A DNA stretch of 64,000 nt from Streptomyces sp. R21 (lineage in GTDB: Bacteria; Actinomycetota; Actinomycetes; Streptomycetales; Streptomycetaceae): the NCBI RefSeq assembly GCF_041051975.1, contig NZ_CP163435.1:7667001-7731000 (forward strand). Direction: 5' to 3'. Of this stretch, positions 15,892 through 24,167 are shown one piece after another (positions within the stretch are counted from its first letter, which is position 1; each line of letters starts with the position of its first letter). The notes under the pieces were generated by a model. The model did no database searches. It had not been told where the DNA came from and saw only the letters and a list, made by a program, of their open reading frames with translations. The translations under genes were made by a program, and so were the position numbers.

Positions 15892-17087
15892 ACGTCGATG
15901 AACTGGTACGTGACACATTCCGTGAGCAGGCCGCCGACGGCACGCCCGCCCCGCCCGGCCTGGCCGACCGGGTGCTCGCCGCCCGCCGGAGCCGCCGCAC
16001 CCGCAGGGTCGCGCTCGCGGCGGTGGGCACGGCTGCCGCGGTCGCCGTGGCCGTCGCCGTGCCGCTGCTCGACACGGGCAAGGACGAGGCCCGCCCTGCC
16101 ACCCGGATGAACCGGAGCGACATCATCGCCCACCCCGACCAGTCGCCGCCGCGCGACCTGATCGCGGCCGGGGACACGGCGCTCGCCGGGTTCAGCACGA
16201 GCAAGCGTGTGAAGCAGCCCAACAAGGACGAGATCATCACGCGGACGTACACCCTGCTGAACCAGAAGACGGGCAAGTACGTGAAGGACCCGCGGTGGTC
16301 CTTCGTCGACATCGCGCCCGGCGGTCTGACCGCGGCCGTCCTGGAGGGTGAACTGCCCGCCAAGCGTGTCGGGTTGCTGAACCTGATGACCGGCAAGGTG
16401 GACCGCTGGGTCCCGGTCGGCCAGGGCGCGGCCGGTGCCTACTTCTCGCCCGACGGCACGAAGCTCGTCGCCACGACGTACGCCAAGAACCCCGACCGGC
16501 TCTTCTGGAGCCACCGGATCCCGGTCAACGACTCGATCGAGCCGCAGTCCGTGGCGAGCCGGACCGGGTTCACCCTCATCGACGTCGGCTCCGGCAAGGG
16601 GAAGTGGCACAAGGCGCCGTACAAGTCGCAGATGAACGCGCGCTCGGACTTCGAGTTCAACCACGACGGCACTCTGCTCGTCGAGCGCTACGAGATGGCG
16701 CCCGGCAGCATCTACCACGACCTCCAGGGCAAGAAGGTGGCCACGCCCCGCGCGGAGAAGTACGTCGACCCGTGGGTGGAGGCGGGCCTCTCGCCCGACG
16801 GGAAGATCGCGGCGGGCGGCTTCGCCGGCGAGGGCAAGGAGATCGCCTCCAGGCTCACCGATCCGGTGACCGGCAAGCAGATCACCAAGGTGCCGGGCCA
16901 GCAGCTGCTCGCCTGGGCGGACAACAAGCGGCTGATCGCCTGGGGCATCACCCCCGGCACGAACGAATACCGTCAGCAGCTGGTACTGATCACGATCGGC
17001 AGCCACAAGATCGTGCCGCTCAGCGACTTCCGCACACCGAAGGACTACACCGGCGGACGCTGGGAGCCCCTGTTCACGACGCGCTGA
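15888..17087 (+). CDS. Single-span membrane protein with beta-propeller-like domain, sigma-factor partner
   Basis: 399 residues. A cytoplasmic 40-residue head (VDELVRDTFREQA...LADRVLAARRSRRTRR) is followed by one transmembrane helix (about 41-60) and a large extracellular domain with WD40/TolB-like repeats such as YFSPDGTKLVAT, FEFNHDGTLLVERY and GLSPDGKIAAGG. Coupling to the ECF sigma gene by GTGA suggests it controls or senses for that sigma factor. It lacks the HxxxCxxC motif of ZAS anti-sigma factors, so that role is inference only. Its 3' end overlaps the convergent dapA gene by 14 bases. Confidence 0.8.
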   Translation: MNVDELVRDTFREQAADGTPAPPGLADRVLAARRSRRTRRVALAAVGTAAAVAVAVAVPLLDTGKDEARPATRMNRSDIIAHPDQSPPRDLIAAGDTALAGFSTSKRVKQPNKDEIITRTYTLLNQKTGKYVKDPRWSFVDIAPGGLTAAVLEGELPAKRVGLLNLMTGKVDRWVPVGQGAAGAYFSPDGTKLVATTYAKNPDRLFWSHRIPVNDSIEPQSVASRTGFTLIDVGSGKGKWHKAPYKSQMNARSDFEFNHDGTLLVERYEMAPGSIYHDLQGKKVATPRAEKYVDPWVEAGLSPDGKIAAGGFAGEGKEIASRLTDPVTGKQITKVPGQQLLAWADNKRLIAWGITPGTNEYRQQLVLITIGSHKIVPLSDFRTPKDYTGGRWEPLFTTR

Positions 17088-17967
17088 CCAGCTCCTCGTA
17101 CGCCGCAAGCAGCCCGTCGACCGTCTCCCGGTCGGCGGGCCGCAGCGGTGAGCGGACCGGACCGGCGGGCAGGCCAAGGGAGTTGAGGAGAGCCTTGGCG
17201 GTGACAGTGCCAGGGAGGCCGGACGCCATCATCAACTCGATGAGTGCGCAGGCCTGTTGCTGGAGGCGGGCCGCCTCGGCCGTGTCCCCGGCGTCGAACG
17301 CGTGCAGGATCGACCGGAAGTGACTCGGTGTCACATTGGAGACCGTGCTGATGTACCCGGCGCCGCCGATCGCGTACTGCGCGAGGACGTACTCGTCGCA
17401 GCCCGCGTAGTACGCCAGGTCCGTGCGCGCCATGACCTTCTGGGTGCCGAGGAGGTCGTAGGCGCAGTCCTTGACCGCCACGATCCGCGGGTGCTCCGCG
17501 AGCCGGATCATCGTCTCGGGCTCGATGCGGGTGCCGGTGCGGCCGGGGATGTCGTACAGCGCGAGCGGCAGCCCGCAGGCGTCGGCGATCTCGCCGAAGT
17601 GCGCTTCGAGGGCGTCCTGCGGGGGCCTGCTGTAGTACGGCGAGACCACCAACAGCCCGTCGGCGCCCGCCTTTTCGGCCTCCAGGGACAGCTCCACGGT
17701 GTGCCGCGTGTCGGCGGTGCCGACGCCCGCCACGATCGACGCCCGCTCGCCGACCGCCTCGCGGACCGCGGTTACGAGCGCGGCCTTCTCGGCGTCCGTC
17801 GTGGTCGGCGACTCACCGGTGGTGCCGGACAGCACCAGACCGTCGCAGCCCTCGGAGACCAGCCGGTCGGCAAGCCGCTGCGCGCCGTCGAGGTCGAGCG
17901 CACCGGCCTCGGTGAAAGGCGTGATCATCGCGCAGAGGGCGCGGCCGAAGGGGGCTGAAGTCATCAT
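17074..17967 (-). CDS. dapA: 4-hydroxy-tetrahydrodipicolinate synthase (DapA)
   Basis: 297-residue class I aldolase-fold enzyme that condenses pyruvate with aspartate semialdehyde. Visible landmarks are GTTGE (about 48-52), YDIPGRTG (Y138, R143) and the Schiff-base K166 in AVKDC. Arg in the GRTG motif supports true DapA rather than the sugar-acid dehydratases of the same fold at 43704 and 51092. Start is one of two adjacent ATG codons. It converges on and overlaps the sigma-partner gene. Confidence 0.92.
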   Translation of the reverse strand: MMTSAPFGRALCAMITPFTEAGALDLDGAQRLADRLVSEGCDGLVLSGTTGESPTTTDAEKAALVTAVREAVGERASIVAGVGTADTRHTVELSLEAEKAGADGLLVVSPYYSRPPQDALEAHFGEIADACGLPLALYDIPGRTGTRIEPETMIRLAEHPRIVAVKDCAYDLLGTQKVMARTDLAYYAGCDEYVLAQYAIGGAGYISTVSNVTPSHFRSILHAFDAGDTAEAARLQQQACALIELMMASGLPGTVTAKALLNSLGLPAGPVRSPLRPADRETVDGLLAAYEELVSAS

Positions 17968-18141
17968 GACAGTAGTGTCGGCACTCCCTACCGTGAAGCT
18001 CCACTTAATTCTTCTACGAGGAACCGGAAAGCATTGCTAAGACATGGGCGCTTTCGCGGAGGCGAGGCACTGGTGCCAAACCCGCCCCTTATGGGTCACC
18101 ATGGCGAGGACGGTAACTGGCAGCAGGTCACGGGAGGCGTC

Positions 18142-18288
18142 ATGAGGCTCGGCAAGGCACTCGCCACCGGAGTCGCGGAGGAGCAGTCCGCTCCGCGCGA
18201 GGAAGAACTCCGACTCCCCGAGGAACTCACGGCAGAAGCAGTGAAGTTGGAAGTGTCCGCGCCAGAAGAGGTCCCGGTCGCCCGATGA
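18142..18288 (+). CDS. 48-residue acidic protein of unknown function
   Basis: Small Glu-rich protein (MRLGKALATGVAEEQ..., PREEELRLPEELTAEA). The start ATG is preceded by GGGAGG at the right distance. The stop overlaps the start of the following Cys-rich protein gene (ATGA), so the two are translated together. I do not recognise a family. Confidence 0.65.
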   Translation: MRLGKALATGVAEEQSAPREEELRLPEELTAEAVKLEVSAPEEVPVAR

Positions 18289-18968
18289 GACTGCGGCTCC
18301 CAAAGGAACACCCGACGGAGCCGCCGACCGGATACAAGATCGCCTACCCGGTGCTGTCCCACGACGGCACCCGGGCCGGCTTCACCGGTGTGTCGCTGGG
18401 CGGCGCGCTGCCGTACGGCGTGCTCGACGAGGCCAGGTGCGTCTACGGACGGCGGCACAGCGCGCCGCACCGGCGCTGCGACTGCGGCTTCCACTGCGTG
18501 CACGAGCGCACGGCGGCCGAAGCGCTGCTGTGCACCGAGCACGCCGCGGCGGCCCTGCTCGACGTCACCGTCCTCGGCGCCTACATCCGCTTCGAGCTGG
18601 GCTTTCGCTACGCCCGCCAGCGGGTGCGCACCGCGACCGTCGGCCGCTGCCCGTGCAGCGCACCGGCCGCCGCGCTCGCCGACGCCGGCTGGGGCCGCCC
18701 CGGCTGGCGCGTGCTGGCCGCCGCGTGCGCGGGATGCGTGCGCGGCCGTACGTCGCTGACGCTCGCGGCGTTCGCGCGGCTGGCCGGGGACGGCCTGCGC
18801 GTGCGCGCGGGCGACGGCACCATCGCACTGGTCCCGGGCGGCGCGCAGGCGCCGCCCGGCGTGCTGGACGTACGCGAACTCGCCGCGGAGGCCGCTCTGT
18901 TGCAGGCGCGGCTCGACTGGTTCCAGACCCAGCTGGCCCGGCTCGGCGAACGCGGGCCGGAGGGATAG
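18285..18968 (+). CDS. Cys-rich protein of unknown function, probable metal binder
   Basis: 227 residues. Cys and His are clustered as in zinc- or cluster-binding proteins: C52, C65-x-C67-x3-C71 with H70/H73 (CDCGFHCVH), C83, C122-x-C124 and C148-x2-C151. No signal peptide or membrane span. A C-terminal helical part (about 190-220) could form a coiled coil. It is co-translated with the 48-residue acidic protein. No family recognised; a metal-bound regulatory or structural role is inference. Confidence 0.78.
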   Translation: MRLRLPKEHPTEPPTGYKIAYPVLSHDGTRAGFTGVSLGGALPYGVLDEARCVYGRRHSAPHRRCDCGFHCVHERTAAEALLCTEHAAAALLDVTVLGAYIRFELGFRYARQRVRTATVGRCPCSAPAAALADAGWGRPGWRVLAAACAGCVRGRTSLTLAAFARLAGDGLRVRAGDGTIALVPGGAQAPPGVLDVRELAAEAALLQARLDWFQTQLARLGERGPEG

Positions 18969-19021
18969 CGCGTCCCGGTCCGGGTACTCGGGTGTCCCCG
19001 GACGAGAGGAGACGGGACACC

Positions 19022-19453
19022 GTGACCGGGACAGGGACCACGGACGAGCGGCTCGTGCGCGACGAGCACGGGCATCAGTCGGTGGGTGAACTCGTCGGAC
19101 AGGCCACCGAACAGCTCTCCCTGCTCGTACGGCAGGAAGTGGGCCTCGCCAAGGAGGAGCCGGCCGCCAAGGGGCGCCGCGCGAGGCGCGCCGGCGAACT
19201 GCTCGGAGCGGCGGGCGCCGTCGGATACGTCGGGCTGATGGCCCTGGCCGCCGCGGGCGTCGCCGCGCTCTCCCTGAGCCTGGCCGTGTGGGCCGCGGCG
19301 CTCATCGTCATGGCGGTGCTCTCCGCGATCGCGGGAGTCCTGGCCGCCACCGGCCGCGCGCAGCTGCGCCGTGCCGCACCGCCCACGCCCGAGCGGGCGC
19401 TCGACAGCGTCAGGGCCGATGTGGACGAGATCAAGGAAAGGGCACACCGATGA
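19022..19453 (+). CDS. Putative phage holin superfamily / Act-holin membrane protein
   Basis: 143 residues. The amphipathic N-terminal half (SVGELVGQATEQLSLLVRQEVGLAKEE) precedes two hydrophobic helices (about 62-108) and a charged tail. This layout and the partner gene match the actinobacterial 'phage holin family' proteins, which are chromosomal membrane proteins and not evidence of a prophage. The GTG start follows GGAGACGGGACACC. The stop overlaps the DUF3618 gene (ATGA). Confidence 0.83.
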   Translation: MTGTGTTDERLVRDEHGHQSVGELVGQATEQLSLLVRQEVGLAKEEPAAKGRRARRAGELLGAAGAVGYVGLMALAAAGVAALSLSLAVWAAALIVMAVLSAIAGVLAATGRAQLRRAAPPTPERALDSVRADVDEIKERAHR

Positions 19454-19944
19454 CAGAGGACAGCAGGGGTGCCGATGCCGCGAAGGCGGCGGCAGCCAAG
19501 GCGGAGCCCATGGTCGCGGAGGCCGGCACGGGTGCCAAGGGGCCGGAGGAGCTGCGGCAGCAGATCGAGCAGACAAGGAGCCAACTCGGCGACACGGTCG
19601 AGGAGTTGGCGGCCAAGTCCGATGTGAAGGCTCGGGCCAGGGCCCGCGCTGCCGAACTCAAGGGCCGGGCGGGCACCATGACCGTTCAGGTGAAGGAGAC
19701 GGCCGCGCACGCCGGCCACACCGTGCAGGACAAGGCTGCCCAGGCCGGGCACGTCGTGCAGGACAAGGCGTCCCACGCCGGCCACGTCGTGCAGGACACC
19801 GTGCCGCCGCCCGTGCGTTCCGCGGCCGCCAGGGTCGTCCTGGCCGGACGGCGACACCCGGGGCCGGTGCTGATCGTGGGCGCGGGTGTGGGTGTGGTGG
19901 TTGCGGCGGGGCTGTTGCGGCGTCGTCGTCATGGGCGCCACTGA
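19450..19944 (+). CDS. DUF3618 family membrane-associated protein
   Basis: 164 residues. The DUF3618 core GPEELRQQIEQTRSQLGDTVEELAAKSDVKARARARA (about 36-72) is followed by an 11-residue repeat (HAGHTVQDKAA, QAGHVVQDKAS, HAGHVVQDTV) and a C-terminal transmembrane helix (about 138-155) ending in RRRRHGRH. The repeat is encoded by 33-base units at 19708, 19741 and 19774. It is coupled to the holin-like gene; the pair probably forms a cell-envelope complex of unknown role. Confidence 0.85.
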   Translation: MTEDSRGADAAKAAAAKAEPMVAEAGTGAKGPEELRQQIEQTRSQLGDTVEELAAKSDVKARARARAAELKGRAGTMTVQVKETAAHAGHTVQDKAAQAGHVVQDKASHAGHVVQDTVPPPVRSAAARVVLAGRRHPGPVLIVGAGVGVVVAAGLLRRRRHGRH

Positions 19945-19965
19945 CGAGGGTGCGCTGCGACGCAG

Positions 19966-20004
19966 ACGAGGGGCGGGACCGGGCTTTCCGGTCCCGCCCC
20001 TCGT
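19966..20004 (+). terminator. Terminator after the DUF3618 gene
   Basis: Perfect 17-bp stem ACGAGGGGCGGGACCGG with loop GCTTT, 21 bases after the stop codon. Confidence 0.88.
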
Positions 20005-20028
20005 TCGTTGCGTGTCGGCCGACCAGGA

Positions 20029-20342
20029 CTACCGGACGCCGCCGTCCGGCGTCGTCGGCCGCGTCCGGGACCGCGTCTCGCGCAGATCCCGCAGTCGCGG
20101 CGGCCACTTGCGGGTGTCGCGCGGTTCGACCAGACGGGGCGGCCCTCCGGCAGGTCGTACACCGCGGTGGCGTGCTGTCCGATCATGCCCAGCAGGGACA
20201 CGAGTACCAGCAGTGCGGGAAACAGCGACAGCGCGGGGGCGCCTTTCGCTGGCGTGGGCGCCTTGTGCCGGTGGGTGGGTCGGGGCCGTGCCGGTACGTT
20301 CTGCCCGTCGCCGCGTGGGCGTACTGCCCGGGGTTGATACAC
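20029..20342 (-). pseudogene. Small membrane protein gene with a likely -1 frameshift
   Basis: One minus-strand frame encodes a hydrophobic segment LSLFPALLVLVSLLGMIGQ then HATAVYDLPEGRP. After that the G/C third-position bias switches to another frame that reads RLVEPRDTRKWPPRLRDLRE to the stop at 20029. A single C missing from the run at 20136-20139 (GGGG on the + strand) would join them into one protein of about 100 residues. The start is uncertain: the only in-frame GTG lies inside the inverted-repeat element at 20267-20428. It may be a sequencing error or a true broken gene. Confidence 0.45.
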
Positions 20343-20428
20343 GGCGGGACTTGGCGGGCGGTCTGCTACGCGACGGGCAGGAACGTACCGGCACGGCCCC
20401 TTCCGTGCGCACGCGACTGCGGGCCGTC
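20267..20428. repeat. Long inverted-repeat element, copy A
   Basis: Arms of 30-31 bases (20282-20311 and 20370-20400, starting GGGGCCGTGCCGGTAC) pair with one bulged base across a 58-base loop. Flanks GCCGGTGGG on the left and TTCCGTGCG...CTGCGGGC on the right are shared with the second copy at 45857-46013, while the loops differ. No transposase or target duplication is visible. It could be a miniature mobile element or a processed stem-loop family. Confidence 0.7.
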
Positions 20429-20568
20429 GTCGCTACGGATGTGGGCAGGCGTGCGGGTGTGTGAAGGGTGCCTCGGGCTTGGGGCGGGTTGCCCTGGGGA
20501 GCCGGCTCGGCTGGGCCGACAAGGTGAGTCGTCTGGACAAAAAAAGTTTTCGGTGGGACCTTGGAGTC

Positions 20569-21177
20569 ATGTTGGACGTGACCGTGATCGAGGACCCGGC
20601 CGCCGCCGCCGTCTCGCTGGACCCCATGCGGGCCCGGCTGCTGGCCGAGCTCGCCGCAGGCCCCGCTTCGGCCGCGATGCTGGCCGGCAAGGTCGGGCTG
20701 CCCCGGCAGAAGGTGAATTACCACCTGAAGACCCTGGAGCGGCACGGCCTGGTCGAGCTCGCCGGAGAGCGCCGCAAGGGCAACGTCACCGAGCGGCTGA
20801 TGCGTGCGACCGCCGCGTCGTACGTCATCTCGCCGCTCGCCCTGGCCGCCGTACAGCCCGATCCGGACCGCTTCCGCGACCAGCTGTCCGCCCGTTGGCT
20901 GCTGGCGCTCGGCGCCCGGCTGGTCCGTGACGTCGGCACGCTGATCACCGGTGCGGCGAAGGCGCGCAAGCGGCTGGCGACCTACGCGCTCGACGGCGAG
21001 GTGCGCTTCGCGTCGGCCGCCGAGCGGGCCGCGTTCATCGAGGAGCTGACGGCGGGCGTCAGCGCCCTGATCCGCAAGTACGACGCCGCGGACGCCGAGG
21101 GCGGCCGGGACCACCGCATCGTCGTCGCCGTGCACCCCACGGTCAAACCCCAGCCCGCCCCGGAACTCGACCAGTAA
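20569..21177 (+). CDS. ArsR-like winged-helix transcriptional regulator
   Basis: 202 residues with the HTH at about 28-60 (SAAMLAGKVGLPRQKVNYHLKTLERHGLVEL), followed by a helical C-terminal domain. Cys or other metal ligands of ArsR metal sensors are absent, so the signal is not a metal by this route. It is followed after 23 bases by an SRPBCC gene; ArsR-SRPBCC pairs are a common actinobacterial unit in which the regulator controls the partner. The start ATG follows TTGGAG. An A/T-rich patch (20539-20550) upstream probably holds the promoter. Confidence 0.88.
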   Translation: MLDVTVIEDPAAAAVSLDPMRARLLAELAAGPASAAMLAGKVGLPRQKVNYHLKTLERHGLVELAGERRKGNVTERLMRATAASYVISPLALAAVQPDPDRFRDQLSARWLLALGARLVRDVGTLITGAAKARKRLATYALDGEVRFASAAERAAFIEELTAGVSALIRKYDAADAEGGRDHRIVVAVHPTVKPQPAPELDQ

Positions 21178-21200
21178 CCCCGTAGTACTCAGGAGCCACC

Positions 21201-21938
21201 ATGTCCAAGGAATTCGAGATCGTCTGCGAGACCGAGATCGACGCCACGCCCGACGAGGTGTGGGAGGCCGTCACCAACGGCACCGGCGGCTGGTTGTGGC
21301 CGATGGAGGCCCCGGAGCCGCGCGAGGGAGGCAGGGGGCCGTTCGGTTCCACGATCACCACCTGGGACCCGCCGCACCGCTACGTCAACCGCGTCGAGGA
21401 CGTCGACGGCATCTCCGAGCAGACCCTCAATCAGCTCGACTACACCGTGGAGCCCCGCGACGGCGGCAAGCGCGCCTGGGTGCGGTACGTGCACAGCGGC
21501 GTCTTCGTCGACGACTGGGACAACCAGTACGACGGTGCGAGCAGGCACAACGACTTCTATCTGCACACCCTGCGCGAGTACGTGACGCACTTCGCGCGCC
21601 GCCCGGTCGCCTTCACCACCTTCGACGGCCCCGAGGCGTCCATGACCCCCGACGCCTTCACCGCCGTGGGCCGGGCGCTCGGCCTCGCGGAGGACACGGA
21701 GGCGGGCGCGCGCGTGCGGGTGCAAGGTCCGGAGGGTCAACTCCTCGACGCCGTGCTCGACTTCCGCAACCCGTACTTCATCGGGCTGCGCACCGACGAC
21801 GCCCTGATCCGCTTCTTCGGCCGCAACCACTGGGGTGCCCCGGTGGGCATCTCCGTCCATGACTTCGCGGCCGGCGCGGACGCCCAGGCCGATGAACTCG
21901 CCTGGAAGGGCTGGCTGAACGCGGCCTTCGCCGCCTGA
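21201..21938 (+). CDS. SRPBCC (AHSA1/START-like) domain protein
   Basis: 245 residues. The N-terminal 140 residues are an SRPBCC domain of the AHSA1 group (EIVCETEIDATPDEVWEAVTNGTGGWLWPMEAPEPREGG), a hydrophobic-ligand-binding fold. The remaining 100 residues form a second, similar alpha/beta part. No ligand can be named. It is the second gene of the ArsR unit and is followed by a terminator. The RBS AGGAG is eight bases before the ATG. Confidence 0.87.
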   Translation: MSKEFEIVCETEIDATPDEVWEAVTNGTGGWLWPMEAPEPREGGRGPFGSTITTWDPPHRYVNRVEDVDGISEQTLNQLDYTVEPRDGGKRAWVRYVHSGVFVDDWDNQYDGASRHNDFYLHTLREYVTHFARRPVAFTTFDGPEASMTPDAFTAVGRALGLAEDTEAGARVRVQGPEGQLLDAVLDFRNPYFIGLRTDDALIRFFGRNHWGAPVGISVHDFAAGADAQADELAWKGWLNAAFAA

Positions 21939-21962
21939 GCCGCTCGACTCACCTGAGCATGG

Positions 21963-22001
21963 GACGAGCCCGGCCCCCCGGACGACGGGGCCGGGCTCGT
22001 C
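21963..22001. terminator. Bidirectional terminator between SRPBCC gene and nuclease gene
   Basis: Perfect 15-bp stem GACGAGCCCGGCCCC with a 9-base loop between two convergent genes. Confidence 0.87.
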
Positions 22002-22032
22002 GGCATGCGGCGACTGAAACCGCCTGCGAGGA

Positions 22033-23859
22033 CTACGGCTTGAAGCGCAGCACCTGCGGGTCGTGGTCGCTGATCTGGTCGTTGAACTCCGAGTTGATGT
22101 GCACGGAGTCGTAGTCGAGGTCGCAGCCGCGCCGGATCGACGGGCTGACCAGGATCTGGTCGAGGACCTGCTGGTTGCCCTGGTAGTCGTACGTGTAACG
22201 CTCGCTCTTCGGCAGCGACTTGATCGCCGACCAGAGCTCGCCGTCACCCTCCAGGATCTTCGCGGTGTCGGAGAACTCGAAGTCGTTCATGTCGCCGAGC
22301 GCGATGACGTCCGCGTTCTTCTGCACGTCGAGAATGCTCTTGACGAACGCGTTGACCAGCGTCGCCTGGGCGTGGCGCTGGGTCTCCGAGCTGCGCACCA
22401 CCGGCTGGTACTGCGAGGTCAGTCCCTGGTCGCCGCCCTTGGAGTTGAGGTGGTTGGCGATGACGAAGACCGTGCGGCCGCGGAAGACGAACTCGCCGGC
22501 CAGCGGCTTGCGGCTGGACTTCCAGGCGGTGTCGGCCGGGGCGATGCGGCCGGGAGAGGCCGTCAGCTGCGCCTTGCCGTGCACCTTGGTGACGCCCACC
22601 GCGGTGGTGGAGTCGCCGCCCGCACGGTCCGTGAAGGAGACGCGCTCCGGGTTGAACAGGAACACCTGGCGGATGTTGCCGCCGGGCTCGCCGCCGTCCT
22701 GGTCGTTGACCGGGTCGATCGAACGCCAGTCGTACTTCGGGCCGCCCGCCGCGACGATCGCGTCGATCAGCTTGTTCACCGTCACGTCGGCGGCGACCGT
22801 GCCGTCGTCCGTCGCGCCGTTGTTGTCCTGGATCTCCTCCAGGGACACGATGTCGGGCGACTGCAGGTTGTTCACGATCGCGGCGGCGTGCGCGGCGAAG
22901 GTGGCGTCGGACGGGTCGAGGTTCTCGACGTTGTACGTCGCGACCGCCAGCTCGCCGCGCGACTGCTTCTGCGTCGTCTCGCGCTGCAGGCCGCCGCTCT
23001 TCAGCGTGCCGAGCTGGCTCGCGACGAGGGTGTAGCCGCCGAACTGGTTGTAGTCCAGCGGGCCGGTCGTGGCGCCGGTCAGCGTGTCGCCGACGTTCGC
23101 CTTCGGGAAGTCGGCCGTCGAACCCAGCGACTGGATCTGCAGACGGCCGGTGTTCTGCGAGTCGTACGAGCCGTAGAGGGTGCCGCCGCGGCGGGTCGGG
23201 TTCTCGTGCGGCTTCACCGTGACCCACACCTCGGAGTACGGGTCGGTGGCCGTCACCACGCGGGCGTCGGCGACCTGGACGTTCATGCCCTCAAGGGACT
23301 CGTAGTAGTCCAGGGCGTACTTCGTCGGCTCCAGCGTCAGCGCGTTGATCGAGCCGGCCGCGGCGGTGTCGCCGGCGGGGGTGTACGCGGCCGGGACCGA
23401 GCCCGCGTCCACGACCGTGGCGGCCGGGACCGCGTTGCCGCTGGAGAGCACCGTCACCGTCGGCTTGGTGATCTCCGTCAGCGACTGGTTGCCGGTGGAG
23501 GTGCCGCCGGGCACGTACTCGGAGACCGTGCCCGTCACGGTGACCGAGTCGCCGACGGCGACCTTCGGGGCGGAGCTGGTGAAGACGAAGACGCCCTCAC
23601 TGGTGGCCGGGTTGTCGTCCGCGTTCGGGTCCTGGAGCCAGAACCCCTTCGACGAACCGTAGGTACGCAGGGCCGTGACGATTCCGGCCACGTCCGTGAC
23701 CTTCTGGCCGGCCAGCGGGGATATCCGGGTGGTGCCCTGGATGTCATGGATGCGTACGACGTCGGCATGGGCCGGCGAGGTGAGGACCACCGTGGACACC
23801 GCGGAACAGACGGCGGCGACGGTGAGCGCGGCGAGGCGCGAGGAAGACTTGCTCGGCAA
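22033..23859 (-). CDS. Secreted ExeM/NucH-type endonuclease/exonuclease/phosphatase
   Basis: About 608 residues. A Sec signal peptide (LAALTVAAVCSAVSTVVLTSPAHA) precedes an OB-like domain (VVRIHDIQGTTRISPLAGQKVTDVAGIV, GFWLQDPN) and an EEP catalytic domain (about 300-605) with VATYNVENLD, SLEEIQD, GDMNDF and the closing SDHDPQ, the Mg-dependent nuclease motif set. It degrades extracellular DNA. The TTG at 23859 is preferred because GGAGGG sits six bases before it; an ATG eight codons further upstream lacks a ribosome site. Phosphate or nitrogen scavenging is a plausible role. Confidence 0.9.
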   Translation of the reverse strand: MPSKSSSRLAALTVAAVCSAVSTVVLTSPAHADVVRIHDIQGTTRISPLAGQKVTDVAGIVTALRTYGSSKGFWLQDPNADDNPATSEGVFVFTSSAPKVAVGDSVTVTGTVSEYVPGGTSTGNQSLTEITKPTVTVLSSGNAVPAATVVDAGSVPAAYTPAGDTAAAGSINALTLEPTKYALDYYESLEGMNVQVADARVVTATDPYSEVWVTVKPHENPTRRGGTLYGSYDSQNTGRLQIQSLGSTADFPKANVGDTLTGATTGPLDYNQFGGYTLVASQLGTLKSGGLQRETTQKQSRGELAVATYNVENLDPSDATFAAHAAAIVNNLQSPDIVSLEEIQDNNGATDDGTVAADVTVNKLIDAIVAAGGPKYDWRSIDPVNDQDGGEPGGNIRQVFLFNPERVSFTDRAGGDSTTAVGVTKVHGKAQLTASPGRIAPADTAWKSSRKPLAGEFVFRGRTVFVIANHLNSKGGDQGLTSQYQPVVRSSETQRHAQATLVNAFVKSILDVQKNADVIALGDMNDFEFSDTAKILEGDGELWSAIKSLPKSERYTYDYQGNQQVLDQILVSPSIRRGCDLDYDSVHINSEFNDQISDHDPQVLRFKP

Positions 23860-23956
23860 CGGGATCCCTCCGGGGACGTGCATGAAGCGCCGGGACGAGG
23901 GTGGAGCAGGACGAGGGTGGAGCGCTGGGAGGAACGCAACCTGTGGGGCGGTTGGT

Positions 23957-24007
23957 GACGCGCGTAGAAACCGCTTCGGGAGCTACCGGTGAGTTTCTAC
24001 GCGCGTC
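23957..24007. repeat. 15-bp perfect inverted repeat in divergent control region
   Basis: GACGCGCGTAGAAAC and its exact complement are separated by 21 bases, between the divergent nuclease gene and the gene at 24168. Since neither gene ends here, a terminator role is unlikely; an operator or RNA stem is more likely. The rest of the 308-base gap shows only a ribosome site (CGGAGGAG) before 24168 and no clear promoter. Confidence 0.55.
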
Positions 24008-24167
24008 AATCTCGTGTGTGGGCCAGCCACTTGTCAAGGTTTCGGCCATGGACGGAACCGGTCGAGGAGATGAACCGGGCGGCATGGGGCGAAATCCGTC
24101 TAGGCTGAGCGTGCATTTTCCGGGGCAACCCCCCGGTCCGCAGGTACGTCCGGAGGAGACCCACCCG

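Noticed and set aside
19022..19944. Prophage remnant because of the holin-like protein
   Set aside because: Holin-family and DUF3618 pairs are standard Streptomyces chromosomal genes, and no other phage gene is nearby.
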